Source: Verrucomicrobium sp. BvORR106
GTDB lineage: Bacteria > Verrucomicrobiota > Verrucomicrobiia > Verrucomicrobiales > Verrucomicrobiaceae
Direction: 5' to 3'
Length of the DNA: 64,000 nt
NCBI RefSeq assembly: GCF_000739655.1
Contig: NZ_BATR01000040.1
Coordinates: 1-64,000 of the forward strand
Part shown: piece by piece, positions 36,469-44,425 of the stretch
How the letters are laid out: every line of letters begins with the position of its first letter
How positions within the stretch are numbered: the stretch's first letter is position 1
Notes under the pieces: model-generated
What the model saw: the letters and a program-made list of their open reading frames with translations, nothing else
The model's database searches: none
Told to the model about the DNA's origin: nothing
Position numbers and translations under genes: made by a program

Positions 36469-37053
36469 TTATTCGCGGGTGTATTTGTCAGCCGATTCCT
36501 CCGCCGCCTTCTTGGCCAGCGCCTCGCGGATGGCCCGGGCCCGCAGCTCGGCAGCCCGGGCGGCGGCGATGACGCGGGCCCGCTCCGTGGCGCTCAGGCT
36601 GGTGAGGCGGTCCTGAGCCTGGGCGGACGATTCGCCCTCGGGGCGGAAGTCCAGCCGCGCCAGGGTGATGCGGGTGATTTCCTCGCTCCGGTCCGGGTCG
36701 GTGAGGAAGGCACCCGCCACCGTCTGCTCCGCCAGCTCGCGGGCCGTGCCTTCCAGCAGCGGCAGGAGTGTGGCGGCATTGAACCGGTGTTTGATGAACC
36801 ACTCGTCCGCTGCCAGCCACGTGAGCAGGAGGGTGACGGCCAGCCGGTTGCGATCCCGGGAGGCATCCTTGCCGGTGAAGGCTGCCATCTCGGAGGGCGT
36901 AGGGGCGGCACCGTGCAGCCGCAGCAGATCTGCCACCACGGAGTCCACATGCACCCGTCCCTTGGAGCCGATCTTCGGTTCATCCAGAAACTCAGCCGGC
37001 GTCTCCGCGAGCCGGTGCAGCAGGGTTTCGAGCGGGGGGCCTTCGTGGGTCAT
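36469..37053 (-). CDS. Unknown 194-residue helical protein
   Basis: A soluble, mostly helical protein with no signal peptide or membrane segment. It has a recognisable central line (AVTLLLTWLAADEWFIKHR) and a strongly charged Ala/Arg/Glu-rich C-terminal helix (about 150-190, likely coiled coil). It does not resemble a family I can name. It lies between the radical SAM gene (79 bases upstream) and the adenylate-forming enzyme gene (9 bases downstream), so it is probably part of the same system and could be a substrate adaptor. Confidence 0.7.
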   Translation of the reverse strand: MTHEGPPLETLLHRLAETPAEFLDEPKIGSKGRVHVDSVVADLLRLHGAAPTPSEMAAFTGKDASRDRNRLAVTLLLTWLAADEWFIKHRFNAATLLPLLEGTARELAEQTVAGAFLTDPDRSEEITRITLARLDFRPEGESSAQAQDRLTSLSATERARVIAAARAAELRARAIREALAKKAAEESADKYTRE

Positions 37054-37132
37054 GGAGCTAAGGCAATTATGAATTATGAATTATGAATTATGAATGCGGA
37101 ATGCGGGGCGGGAGGGATCAAGGCTGAACTCA

Positions 37133-38161
37133 TCACCCATAACTCCTAACGTCTACCTCGACAGTCGTGAACTTCGCACAAACTTGGGTGCTGTGACAGT
37201 CTTCACACGCGGCGGCACGCCGGCCGTTGCGAAGCCGACGAAACCGGTCCGGCAGGGACAACAGATCACGTGCGGTCCGCAGTTCTGAGATGGGCACGCC
37301 ATAGGCCTCCGGCGTGTAGCTGCACAGCGCGATGCGGCCAGCTTCATCCACAAAGAGAAAGCGCTGTCCCGGGTGACAGTCTGCCACGGGCAGATGGCGG
37401 CCCTGGGCGGTCATGGCCAGGCGTTGCAGATAGGCAGCCCCGCCCAGCAGGCGCACCCCTTGATCGGCCAGCCGCTGTTGCCAGCCAAGCCAGCGGGCGG
37501 TCAACCAGTCCACCTGGGTCGGGAGGAGCCGGTGGTCCGGGTAATACTCCGGCCGGTCCAGCCCGCCGAGCTGGTTGCACGTGATTTCCTCGATGCCCCA
37601 GTCCGCGAGACTCTGGCAGAGCGCGGGGAAGGCAGTCACCGTCTCCCGGAAGAGCACCACATTCGCCCGCAGCAGGGGGCCGTGGCCCGTGAGGTGTTTC
37701 TGTCGTGCCAGGGCCTGCACGCCGGTGCGCAGGCGGTCATGCAGCCCGGCTTGTCCACGCAGGGCATCGTGAATGGCGGCAGGGCCGTCCACGCTCACGG
37801 TCAACTCGGTGTAGTATTCCTGGAGGTGCGCCTGCACCTCGGCGCGATGCAGCGTGGTGCCGTTCGTCGTCGTGCTGAGGCGGAGGTTCAGATCATCCCG
37901 GCAGTGGCGGGTGAGCGCCTCCAGCGGCTTCCACAGCAGCGGTTCCCCACCCAGCCAGCTCAGCAGCACCGGGCGACCCGTGGTTTGGGACCAGTCGGCC
38001 AGCACGGCGGCAAAACGGCGGATCTCGGCCGGATCCGCCACACCCCGGGGGCGCTCCAGCCGGGCGTCATAGGCGCAGAAAGGGCACCGCAGATTGCAGC
38101 GCTCCGTCACACGCCACACCACCACCAGTGGATCCTGGGAATCTGACGCCAGGGAGTTCAC
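37133..38161 (-). CDS. Radical SAM enzyme with cysteine-rich C-terminus
   Basis: A 342-residue enzyme of the radical SAM superfamily. The [4Fe-4S]-SAM motif is CNLRCPFC (22-29), and GGEP (71-74) binds the SAM amino group. The C-terminal 50 residues contain ALCSYTP, ACEDCHSTQVCAK and an earlier DCHPGQ, a SPASM/twitch-like arrangement for a second cluster. SPASM enzymes usually modify peptides or proteins. It starts with GTG inside the stop of the VWA gene (GTGA overlap), so it is translated together with it. The substrate is unknown; candidates are the VWA or small unknown proteins of the same operon. Confidence 0.87.
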   Translation of the reverse strand: MNSLASDSQDPLVVVWRVTERCNLRCPFCAYDARLERPRGVADPAEIRRFAAVLADWSQTTGRPVLLSWLGGEPLLWKPLEALTRHCRDDLNLRLSTTTNGTTLHRAEVQAHLQEYYTELTVSVDGPAAIHDALRGQAGLHDRLRTGVQALARQKHLTGHGPLLRANVVLFRETVTAFPALCQSLADWGIEEITCNQLGGLDRPEYYPDHRLLPTQVDWLTARWLGWQQRLADQGVRLLGGAAYLQRLAMTAQGRHLPVADCHPGQRFLFVDEAGRIALCSYTPEAYGVPISELRTARDLLSLPDRFRRLRNGRRAAACEDCHSTQVCAKFTTVEVDVRSYG

Positions 38162-40047
38162 AGTTGGATGGGAGGGCGGGGGGCACCGTTGCCGGCGGGT
38201 CCGCTGATGGAGGTTCGAGGTCGCACAGGACGGGCGTTCTGCTGGCCCCGGCCGTAGTGCTGCCGGCTGAAGGCCCGGGCAAAGGCCACCAGATCCTCCC
38301 AGGTGGCCACCCGGTGCACGTTCCAGCCTTGTTCATCGCGGGCTTTCTTGATGGCGGCGAACGAGGCATAGGTCGATGCATGCTGCTCCCAGTTCTGGGC
38401 CAGGTTCAGCACCATGGTGCCGCCGCCGCGCGCCTTCTCCAGGGCCATGGCGCTCACGTCCCAGCCAGAGTTGCCCTTCTCATCCTGTTGGAAGAGCGTG
38501 TCCACCCCGTCGTCAGAGATGATGAGGATGTGCGCGGGCCGGGCATCCGGTGGGCGCGGGCCAAAGGTATCGCGGAGCTGGTGGATGGGGAACGCCGTGC
38601 CTCCGCCGAAGTAGCCGGTGAGCACGCGCAGGATGGACACCTCATCCCGCACAAAACCCGGGGTCGTGGTGTATTGCTGCTTCCAGCTCCACAGGGTGGC
38701 CTGTACGCGTGCGCCGGTGCGCAGGGCGGAGAGGCAGATGATCGCACCCGCCAGGGCAGGGTAGGAGATGAGCCTCTGCGGATTGGCCATGGAGCCGGAG
38801 CTATCCACATAGATGTCCAGATCCAGCGGTTCCTTGCGGGGCTCCACGCCCTCGCTCTCACCCCAGATGCGCTGCACCGTGGTCACACCGGGGATGACCT
38901 TGGGGCTGATCAGCACACTCTGCATCCAGTCCAATGCATCCATGGGATCGCCCAGCGCCCAGGGCTCCAGCCCCTCCGGCAGGGGATCAGAGCTGCGGGG
39001 CAGTTCCCGTGTGGGGAAGGGGATGAGATGGGGCAGGGCCTGTTCGCGGTAATAACGCACCGCGGCATCGTGATCGCTGATGGGCACTCCGGCTGCGCGC
39101 AGGAGCTCGCCGTATTCAAACGGCTGTCGTGCCTGTCCCCGCGCCTGCTGATTGGCGGGTACCATGGAGGGCAGAATGTCTGCTGCGACTTCGGTGTCCG
39201 CGTCGGCTCCCGTGGACTCGCCGTTCAGTTCCGGATCCAGCGCGGGATGGATCGCCCCCTCCTTCTCGCCCGGTTCCATTTCCGTGAGACCGGTGATCTC
39301 GCCACCCACGGCTGCGCCCTTGGTGTCGAAGAACTTCTCCAGCAGCTCCTGGGACTTCTTGTCCTCCAGCAGATGCGGCAGGAGCAGCGCGGCAAAACGT
39401 CCGCTGCCCTGGAGCCAGTCGCGGGAGTACACGCGGATGAGCCGCGCCCCCAGCCAGGCATCGCCGTCTGTGCGGTCATCCACGCTGCCTGCCAGCGAAC
39501 CGCGCTCCAGCCGCCACAGTATTTCATAGATCCGCATGTAGAGCTTCCACACCGCGCCATCGGCGGAGCCCTCCTGTTGTTTGCGGATGCGGCGGTACAC
39601 CTCATCCATGCGCAGGCCCGCGCTGCGTTGCAGGCGGTCGTTGATGAGGAGGTCCGTGTACAGATTCGCCACCATGGGGGCCATGGCCTCCAGCGTGGGC
39701 AGGCCCCAGCGCATGCGGGAGAGCATGCGGCCGTGGTCGGTCAGGTTGGCCGGGGCCAGCACGTGGTGGCCGATCTCGTGGGCCAGGATCTCGACCCCCA
39801 GCTCCGCCACATCGGAGGCCATTACCTCCGCCAGGCTCACCACCACCGCCTGGTCCGCGAGACGGATCATCGCAAAACTCCCGGCCAGACCCTCGCGGCG
39901 CTCCTCTTCCGGTGTCAGGCAGAGCCGGGGTGGGCTCAACCGGGTGAAGCGGCTCCACGCCTCCAGCGCGGCGGGCCATTGCTCCACCCACCGGAGACGC
40001 AGCGCCTCCAGTTGTTGGGGATCGAACCGATGCGGTTTGCGTTTCAT
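38158..40047 (-). CDS. HExxH metallopeptidase-like + VWA domain fusion protein
   Basis: A 629-residue cytoplasmic protein. The N-terminal part has a zinc-site HEIGHH (90-95) followed by APANLTDHGRM, a pattern of DUF2201-like metallopeptidase domains. The C-terminal part is a von Willebrand A domain with the metal-ion-dependent adhesion site DIYVDSSGSM (about 409-418), then GGGTAFP and ISDDGVDTLF. The middle is acidic (about 245-300). Such VWA proteins usually partner with MoxR AAA+ ATPases; one is encoded two genes upstream. It overlaps the upstream gene by ATGA and the radical SAM gene by GTGA. Whether the peptidase site is active cannot be judged from the sequence alone. Confidence 0.87.
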   Translation of the reverse strand: MKRKPHRFDPQQLEALRLRWVEQWPAALEAWSRFTRLSPPRLCLTPEEERREGLAGSFAMIRLADQAVVVSLAEVMASDVAELGVEILAHEIGHHVLAPANLTDHGRMLSRMRWGLPTLEAMAPMVANLYTDLLINDRLQRSAGLRMDEVYRRIRKQQEGSADGAVWKLYMRIYEILWRLERGSLAGSVDDRTDGDAWLGARLIRVYSRDWLQGSGRFAALLLPHLLEDKKSQELLEKFFDTKGAAVGGEITGLTEMEPGEKEGAIHPALDPELNGESTGADADTEVAADILPSMVPANQQARGQARQPFEYGELLRAAGVPISDHDAAVRYYREQALPHLIPFPTRELPRSSDPLPEGLEPWALGDPMDALDWMQSVLISPKVIPGVTTVQRIWGESEGVEPRKEPLDLDIYVDSSGSMANPQRLISYPALAGAIICLSALRTGARVQATLWSWKQQYTTTPGFVRDEVSILRVLTGYFGGGTAFPIHQLRDTFGPRPPDARPAHILIISDDGVDTLFQQDEKGNSGWDVSAMALEKARGGGTMVLNLAQNWEQHASTYASFAAIKKARDEQGWNVHRVATWEDLVAFARAFSRQHYGRGQQNARPVRPRTSISGPAGNGAPRPPIQL

Positions 40048-41120
40048 GGTTCGTCGCCCTCTTCCCCTCCGTGGCCCGGCACGGCGTAGAGCAGCACCGC
40101 ATGGGTCAGCGCCCCAGTGATGGCCACGGTGTGGTCCAGCCGGGCCACGCTGGTCACGGGGCCGATGTCCTCAGGTACCTCCACGCCGGCAGGCACCTGC
40201 GGGATCTGCGGACGGGCGGCGGCCAGCTCCTCCAGCGTGGCGCGGTGGAAGGTCGCACCAAAGGCGTCTGCCGTGAGCAACCAGCCGTCATTGCCGCTGC
40301 GCACATAGAGCTGGTCCTGCGCCACCACCAGACGGGGAGGTTCAGGAAACAGCCCGCCAAAACCGCGGAAGGCCCCCGTGCGCCGCATCAGCCTCGGGGC
40401 GCTCGGATCACTCCGGCCGGAGTGGTTCCGACCGTTGTTTCCCAGTCCCCGGGTCCAGCGCTCGTCTTGCAGGCGCTGACGGATCTCTGGCCAGGTAGCG
40501 GTATCCGGCGCGGGGGATTCCGCAAAGTGGGAAGCCGGATCTCCGTTGACCTTCCCCGGCACGGTCAGCGCCGCCAGCGCCAGCGCGGGAGGCAGCGTGT
40601 CCGCCACCGCCAGGGCACTCTCCCGGTAGTGGGCCAGCCCGCAACGCCAGGCCGCCACCTGTCCGGCTTTGAGAAAGCTTCCTGCGCTGTCCGACAGTGG
40701 GGCCACGTGGGTGAGCAGGGCCAGCCAGTCCCGTGGCCGGGCCCCGGGCACGCTGCCCAGTTGGTGGGCTGCATTGCTCAGGGCGCCGATCACCTCACGC
40801 GGTGCCGCCGTCACGTGCTGCTCCGCTACGGGCAAGACCTCGTCCCAGAGTTGCTGAATCCACGGGTGCCGGGCCTGTGCCCCCACCAGCCGTTGGGCCA
40901 CCAGCTCCAGCCCCACTTCATACGCCGCCTGCGCCACCGGTCCCGCAGCCTCAGGGTTCGTGGAATGCACCGTCGCCACCAGCGGATCCACCGTGGCCTG
41001 CAGGAAGTTGGAGAACGCCTCCGCCTCCAGCGCCGGGAACTGTTTCTTCGCCAGCGCGTACTGGGCGTTGAACTCCTCGCGACCGGACTTGAGGATGGCG
41101 GTGAAGACTGCGGAGATCAT
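40044..41120 (-). CDS. Uncharacterised protein of the MoxR-VWA operon (helical, with possible beta-rich tail)
   Basis: A 358-residue protein. The first 200 residues look all-helical (LKSGREEFNAQYALAKKQFP, RPRDWLALLTHVAP). The tail (about 255-350) consists of short strands (RLVVAQDQLYVRSGNDGWLL, GPVTSVARLDHTVAITG), which might be propeller-like blades. This recalls the bpX partners of MoxR-vWA-beta-propeller ternary systems, but the similarity is only in general look. An upstream GTG at 41150 would add ten residues; the ATG at 41120 is preferred. It overlaps the VWA gene by ATGA. Function unknown. Confidence 0.65.
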   Translation of the reverse strand: MISAVFTAILKSGREEFNAQYALAKKQFPALEAEAFSNFLQATVDPLVATVHSTNPEAAGPVAQAAYEVGLELVAQRLVGAQARHPWIQQLWDEVLPVAEQHVTAAPREVIGALSNAAHQLGSVPGARPRDWLALLTHVAPLSDSAGSFLKAGQVAAWRCGLAHYRESALAVADTLPPALALAALTVPGKVNGDPASHFAESPAPDTATWPEIRQRLQDERWTRGLGNNGRNHSGRSDPSAPRLMRRTGAFRGFGGLFPEPPRLVVAQDQLYVRSGNDGWLLTADAFGATFHRATLEELAAARPQIPQVPAGVEVPEDIGPVTSVARLDHTVAITGALTHAVLLYAVPGHGGEEGDEP

Positions 41121-41261
41121 GGGGGAAAGAGGTCCATTCTGTTTAACCACAGAGACACAGAGAGCACAGAGGAGGGGAAGATTCTGGATTCAACGACTCG
41201 CCCGCATCCCGGTTCACTGAATCACTGAGCTACTGAATTACTGGCTTACCGAATTACTGAA
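41121..41261. other. Spacer with degenerate ACTGAATTACTG tandem repeats
   Basis: The first half contains ACCACAGAGACACAGAGAGC (family H-associated words, 41144 on). The second half (about 41214-41272) is a degenerate tandem of an 8-10-base word (CACTGAATCACTGAGCTACTG and similar) that runs into the moxR stop. Similar runs occur at 48430-48490. The spacer may reduce co-transcription between the MoxR gene and the rest of the train. Confidence 0.45.
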
Positions 41262-42845
41262 TTACCGGCTCTTCAGCCATCGCAGGTAGTTCGTGTACCG
41301 CTGGTGCAGGTACTTCAGCTTCAGCATGTCGTCGTAGAGATGGCCGTACAGCTTGTTGCCCCGGGCCCAGTCGGTGATGAGTCGCTCGATCCTCACGAGG
41401 CGGGAGGCCACTTCGGATTCGGCCACGCCGTCCAGCCCCAGGCGGAACTCGCTGGCCAGTTGGGCCACGGGATCGTCGCGATCCAGGTTCAGGCGGTCGT
41501 ACTCCGCACAGCTCAGGTCGAAGACCCGGCGCAGCCAGCCCACGCGGTCGGAGCGGAAGGCGGTGTTGCCCGGGCTTTCGAAGAACGGCGCGTCCACGTC
41601 CTGCACGAGCTTGTCGAACAGCACGAACGGCAGGATCTGCCGCAGGTCCTCCAGCTCCACCTCGGGGTTGCCGCGGAAGTAGGCGATCGCCTTCGCGTAG
41701 TGGATGATGGTCATGAGCGCCCGGACGGAGAGACCGTTGCGGGTCTGGCAGCCCAGGTCCTTGATCTTGTCGCGCCCCGTGTCGCGGGCGGTGAGCGTGG
41801 CCCATTCCACCCCCGCCAGGCGGGCGGTGTCCTTCGTTTTGTACTCGAACTGCTCGCCTGCCACCTCGCAAAACTCAAACTGACTGGTGAAGAACTCCAG
41901 CCGCCGCCGCACCTGGACAGGCAGCGCCACCGTGCGGATCTCATCCTGCAGGCGGTCGATCTCGGTCTCGGTGAAGATGATCTGCTTGGGCACCACTTCC
42001 TCGGGGCGGATCCTTTCCTCGATCCGTGTCACCAGATCGGAGAGGAAACGGGGGTTGAAGGCCAGCGCCTGCACCACCACGTCGATACGGTCGCGCAACG
42101 CCTCGATGACCTGGTACGTGCCGCCGCCCTGGTCGTCATTTGCCGTCAGGAACCACGCCGCTTCCGGGCACTCATGGATGTGGTCCATGATCTCCGCGTA
42201 GTTGTCACCCATCACCGTCAGCAGGGCGCTCTGGGTGCGGGTGGGGATGCGGTTGTATTCGTCGATGATCTTCACCCGCATGTCCAGCCAGCCGCGCCAG
42301 GCGATGCGGATGTCCTTGATGTCCTGCGCGTTCACCAGGTCCGCTGGCAGGGGATTGCCCAGCAGGTCGGCGATGGTCATCTGTGGGTGACCATGCAGCA
42401 TGGCCCGCCGCACCTCCCGCACCGGGTAGCCACCCAGCACGCCCATGAGCAGGGCGCTCGCTGTCTTGCCGCGGCCCGGCCCGCCGATGAAAAGGCACTT
42501 GCGCCGCGTGGCGAAGGTCAGCAGCGGCAGCAGCACAAAGCTGGAGTAGCTCTGCGAGGAAGGGAGGGTCAGCCGGCTCTTGGAGTCGCCCAGCACAAAG
42601 GAGCGGGGCGGCTCCGTGTTGTACTCCACATCATAGTGCGGGCTGATGATCGCCGTGTTGACGATCCAGAAGTACGCCTGCCGCAGCTTTTCATCCAGCG
42701 GCAGCCCTCCGCCCGTGCCGGTCGCGGCGGTGTCGGACACCGGCCCCCGGTAGAGATCAGCCACATCAAACTGCCGGCTGACCGGGGCGGTGTGGGGGTT
42801 CGTGGGAGCCTGGGACAGGCGCTGAAAGAGATCTCGCAAGGCCAT
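41262..42845 (-). CDS. MoxR-family AAA+ ATPase
   Basis: A 527-residue AAA+ ATPase of the MoxR/RavA clade: Walker A GGPGRGKTAS (about 121-130), Walker B VKIIDEYNRI (about 189-198) with the TRTQSALL continuation, sensor 1 WFLTANDD, and the ALRDRIDVVV segment with its arginine finger. An N-terminal extension of about 110 residues (Pro- and Gly-rich at the start) precedes the ATPase core. MoxR ATPases act as chaperones that insert cofactors or remodel VWA-containing partners. The partner VWA gene is two genes downstream. This gene is first in the train and should be controlled by the promoter in 42846-43157. Confidence 0.93.
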   Translation of the reverse strand: MALRDLFQRLSQAPTNPHTAPVSRQFDVADLYRGPVSDTAATGTGGGLPLDEKLRQAYFWIVNTAIISPHYDVEYNTEPPRSFVLGDSKSRLTLPSSQSYSSFVLLPLLTFATRRKCLFIGGPGRGKTASALLMGVLGGYPVREVRRAMLHGHPQMTIADLLGNPLPADLVNAQDIKDIRIAWRGWLDMRVKIIDEYNRIPTRTQSALLTVMGDNYAEIMDHIHECPEAAWFLTANDDQGGGTYQVIEALRDRIDVVVQALAFNPRFLSDLVTRIEERIRPEEVVPKQIIFTETEIDRLQDEIRTVALPVQVRRRLEFFTSQFEFCEVAGEQFEYKTKDTARLAGVEWATLTARDTGRDKIKDLGCQTRNGLSVRALMTIIHYAKAIAYFRGNPEVELEDLRQILPFVLFDKLVQDVDAPFFESPGNTAFRSDRVGWLRRVFDLSCAEYDRLNLDRDDPVAQLASEFRLGLDGVAESEVASRLVRIERLITDWARGNKLYGHLYDDMLKLKYLHQRYTNYLRWLKSR

Positions 42846-43157
42846 GGGGAGTCAGTTGTCGAGGGGGGCTTGGCGTGAAATGCCGCGTCGTGGGGGCGCG
42901 GCAGGCACGGCAGAATTCAACACGGAACGGCGGGCGGAGGCAAATGGGAAGCGTTGCTTCTCCTATATCGCCAACGGGGCAGGAGCGCCCCTCCGCCGAA
43001 CCTCAGACCACGTGAGGGCGCCCCGGGCAAGGTAGAAGAGCCGTCCCGGCTCTTGGGAGCGCTGGGTGAGGCGGGGGCAAAACCGAGACGGTTCTTCTAC
43101 ACTGGCTGCATACGAGCGCGTCAACCAAGCTTCCCTCCCTCAGACCTCAACCGCACC
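42846..43157. other. Spacer with hairpins between DUF4412-like gene and moxR
   Basis: A stem AAGAGCCG / CGGCTCTT lies at 43035-43055, nested in a longer pairing of GGTAGAAGAGCCG (from about 43030) with CGGTTCTTCTACAC (to about 43101). It probably ends transcription of the DUF4412-like gene. The remaining bases should contain the promoter of the MoxR-VWA train; no clear boxes were seen. Confidence 0.5.
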
Positions 43158-43790
43158 TCACTGGCGGCTCACCGTGTACCCGGCCGGAGCCTTGAACACG
43201 TCTGCGGGTATTTCCTCGATCTTCACGGACTTGATCGTGACGATGCCCAGGTACTTCGGGCCCACGGTACTGGTTTTCAGGATCAGCCCGTCCAGTTCCT
43301 TCGTCGTCTCGGGTGCACCACTGGCCGGCTTGATCGTGGCCATCTCGGCCTTGATCTTGTCATAGTCGGGATACGACTTGGCCACCCAGAACGTGGATTT
43401 CATCTCGCCCATCTCCATGCTCACGACGTTGCATTCGTAGCCGTTCACCTTCTCGGTCATCCCGAGCACCTTGTACTTGGGCGTGGGCAGGTGGGGGATC
43501 TTCGGGGCTGCATCGCCTTTCGGCTGGCTGATCACCGACACCATCTTGGCCGGGTGGATGATGGTCATCACCTCTCCTGCCTTCGTGTCCGCAATCGTGG
43601 AAAGCTCCTCACTGATATCCGTCCGGATCATCCCGTTCTGAATCCGCATGGTCGTCTGGCTCGGCGCCTCCGAGCCCTCCATGGTCTGTTCCATGATCAA
43701 TCCGGCGTGGGTGGCGGCAGGAGTCAGCAGGGCGGCGGTGCTCAGGGCGAGGCCGAAGAGAGGGGAAAGGAATTTGTGAGTGTGGATCAT
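43158..43790 (-). CDS. Secreted DUF4412-like protein (paralogue 2)
   Basis: A 210-residue exported protein (signal peptide 1-27, ending THAG) that is a clear paralogue of the protein at 29159-29794. Shared lines include EQT.EGSE, TMRIQ.GMIR.DI.EELSTIA, TKA.EVMT, TEKVNGYEC, MKSTFWVAK.YPDY..IKAE.AT and the APAGYTV ending. Both are isolated single genes. It lies directly upstream of the MoxR-VWA train on the same strand, but a hairpin separates them. Function unknown; the NGYEC line is typical of DUF4412. Confidence 0.8.
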   Translation of the reverse strand: MIHTHKFLSPLFGLALSTAALLTPAATHAGLIMEQTMEGSEAPSQTTMRIQNGMIRTDISEELSTIADTKAGEVMTIIHPAKMVSVISQPKGDAAPKIPHLPTPKYKVLGMTEKVNGYECNVVSMEMGEMKSTFWVAKSYPDYDKIKAEMATIKPASGAPETTKELDGLILKTSTVGPKYLGIVTIKSVKIEEIPADVFKAPAGYTVSRQ

Positions 43791-43928
43791 GCTGAGTGCA
43801 TTTGGGTTTGGTGGAGATTGTGACGGAAAACCTGAGCTGATATTGCTTGCGAAAATGATGCAATCGACAAAAAGTTTGCACGTCAAGAGCAGGATGAGGT
43901 AGCGTGTGCAGGTCTTCCAGCCGTTGTG

Positions 43929-44405
43929 ATGAAAAAACTACTCTTCAGTTTGCTGCTGATTCATCTGACAGTCCTTCCCTCCAACGCCCGGCTGGGGGAA
44001 ACCAAGGCCGAATGCGAGAAGCGCTACGGAACGCCGACCGAATCCGGCCGCGAAGATGGCAGGTTCTCTTATTTGAAAAACGGGGTGACGATCGTCGCGA
44101 GGTTCCGAGAGGACAAGTGTGTCTCCATCACCTATCGCAACTCGGCGAGACCTTCAGCTGGATCGGCCACGCCATTCACCAACATCGAAATTGGCATACT
44201 GAGAGCTGCCAATGAAGGCGGGCAAGTTTGGGAGCTTGTGCCTCCCGGTGCGCCGGAATCTGTCTGGGAAACGACGACCCCTCCCGAAAAAGTCGCACGT
44301 CTGAGCTCCAACCACTCCGTACTCAACTTTACCACCAAGGCAGAGGAGCTGCGGTTAAAAACAGAGAAGGCCGAAAAAGAGAAGGAGCGCCTGAAGGATT
44401 TTTGA
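43929..44405 (+). CDS. Small secreted protein of unknown function
   Basis: A 158-residue protein with a clear signal peptide (MKKLLFSLLLIHLTVLPSNA, cleavage about residue 20). The mature part starts with a line common in small verrucomicrobial secreted proteins (RLGETKAECEKRYGTP, then FSYLKNGVTIVARFREDKCVSITYR). It ends in a charged helix (EELRLKTEKAEKEKERLKDF). The ATG at 43929 was chosen over the overlapping GTG at 43926. No function is known; it is probably periplasmic. Confidence 0.72.
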   Translation: MKKLLFSLLLIHLTVLPSNARLGETKAECEKRYGTPTESGREDGRFSYLKNGVTIVARFREDKCVSITYRNSARPSAGSATPFTNIEIGILRAANEGGQVWELVPPGAPESVWETTTPPEKVARLSSNHSVLNFTTKAEELRLKTEKAEKEKERLKDF

Positions 44406-44425
44406 CGGGCGAGGAACTGGCGCAC

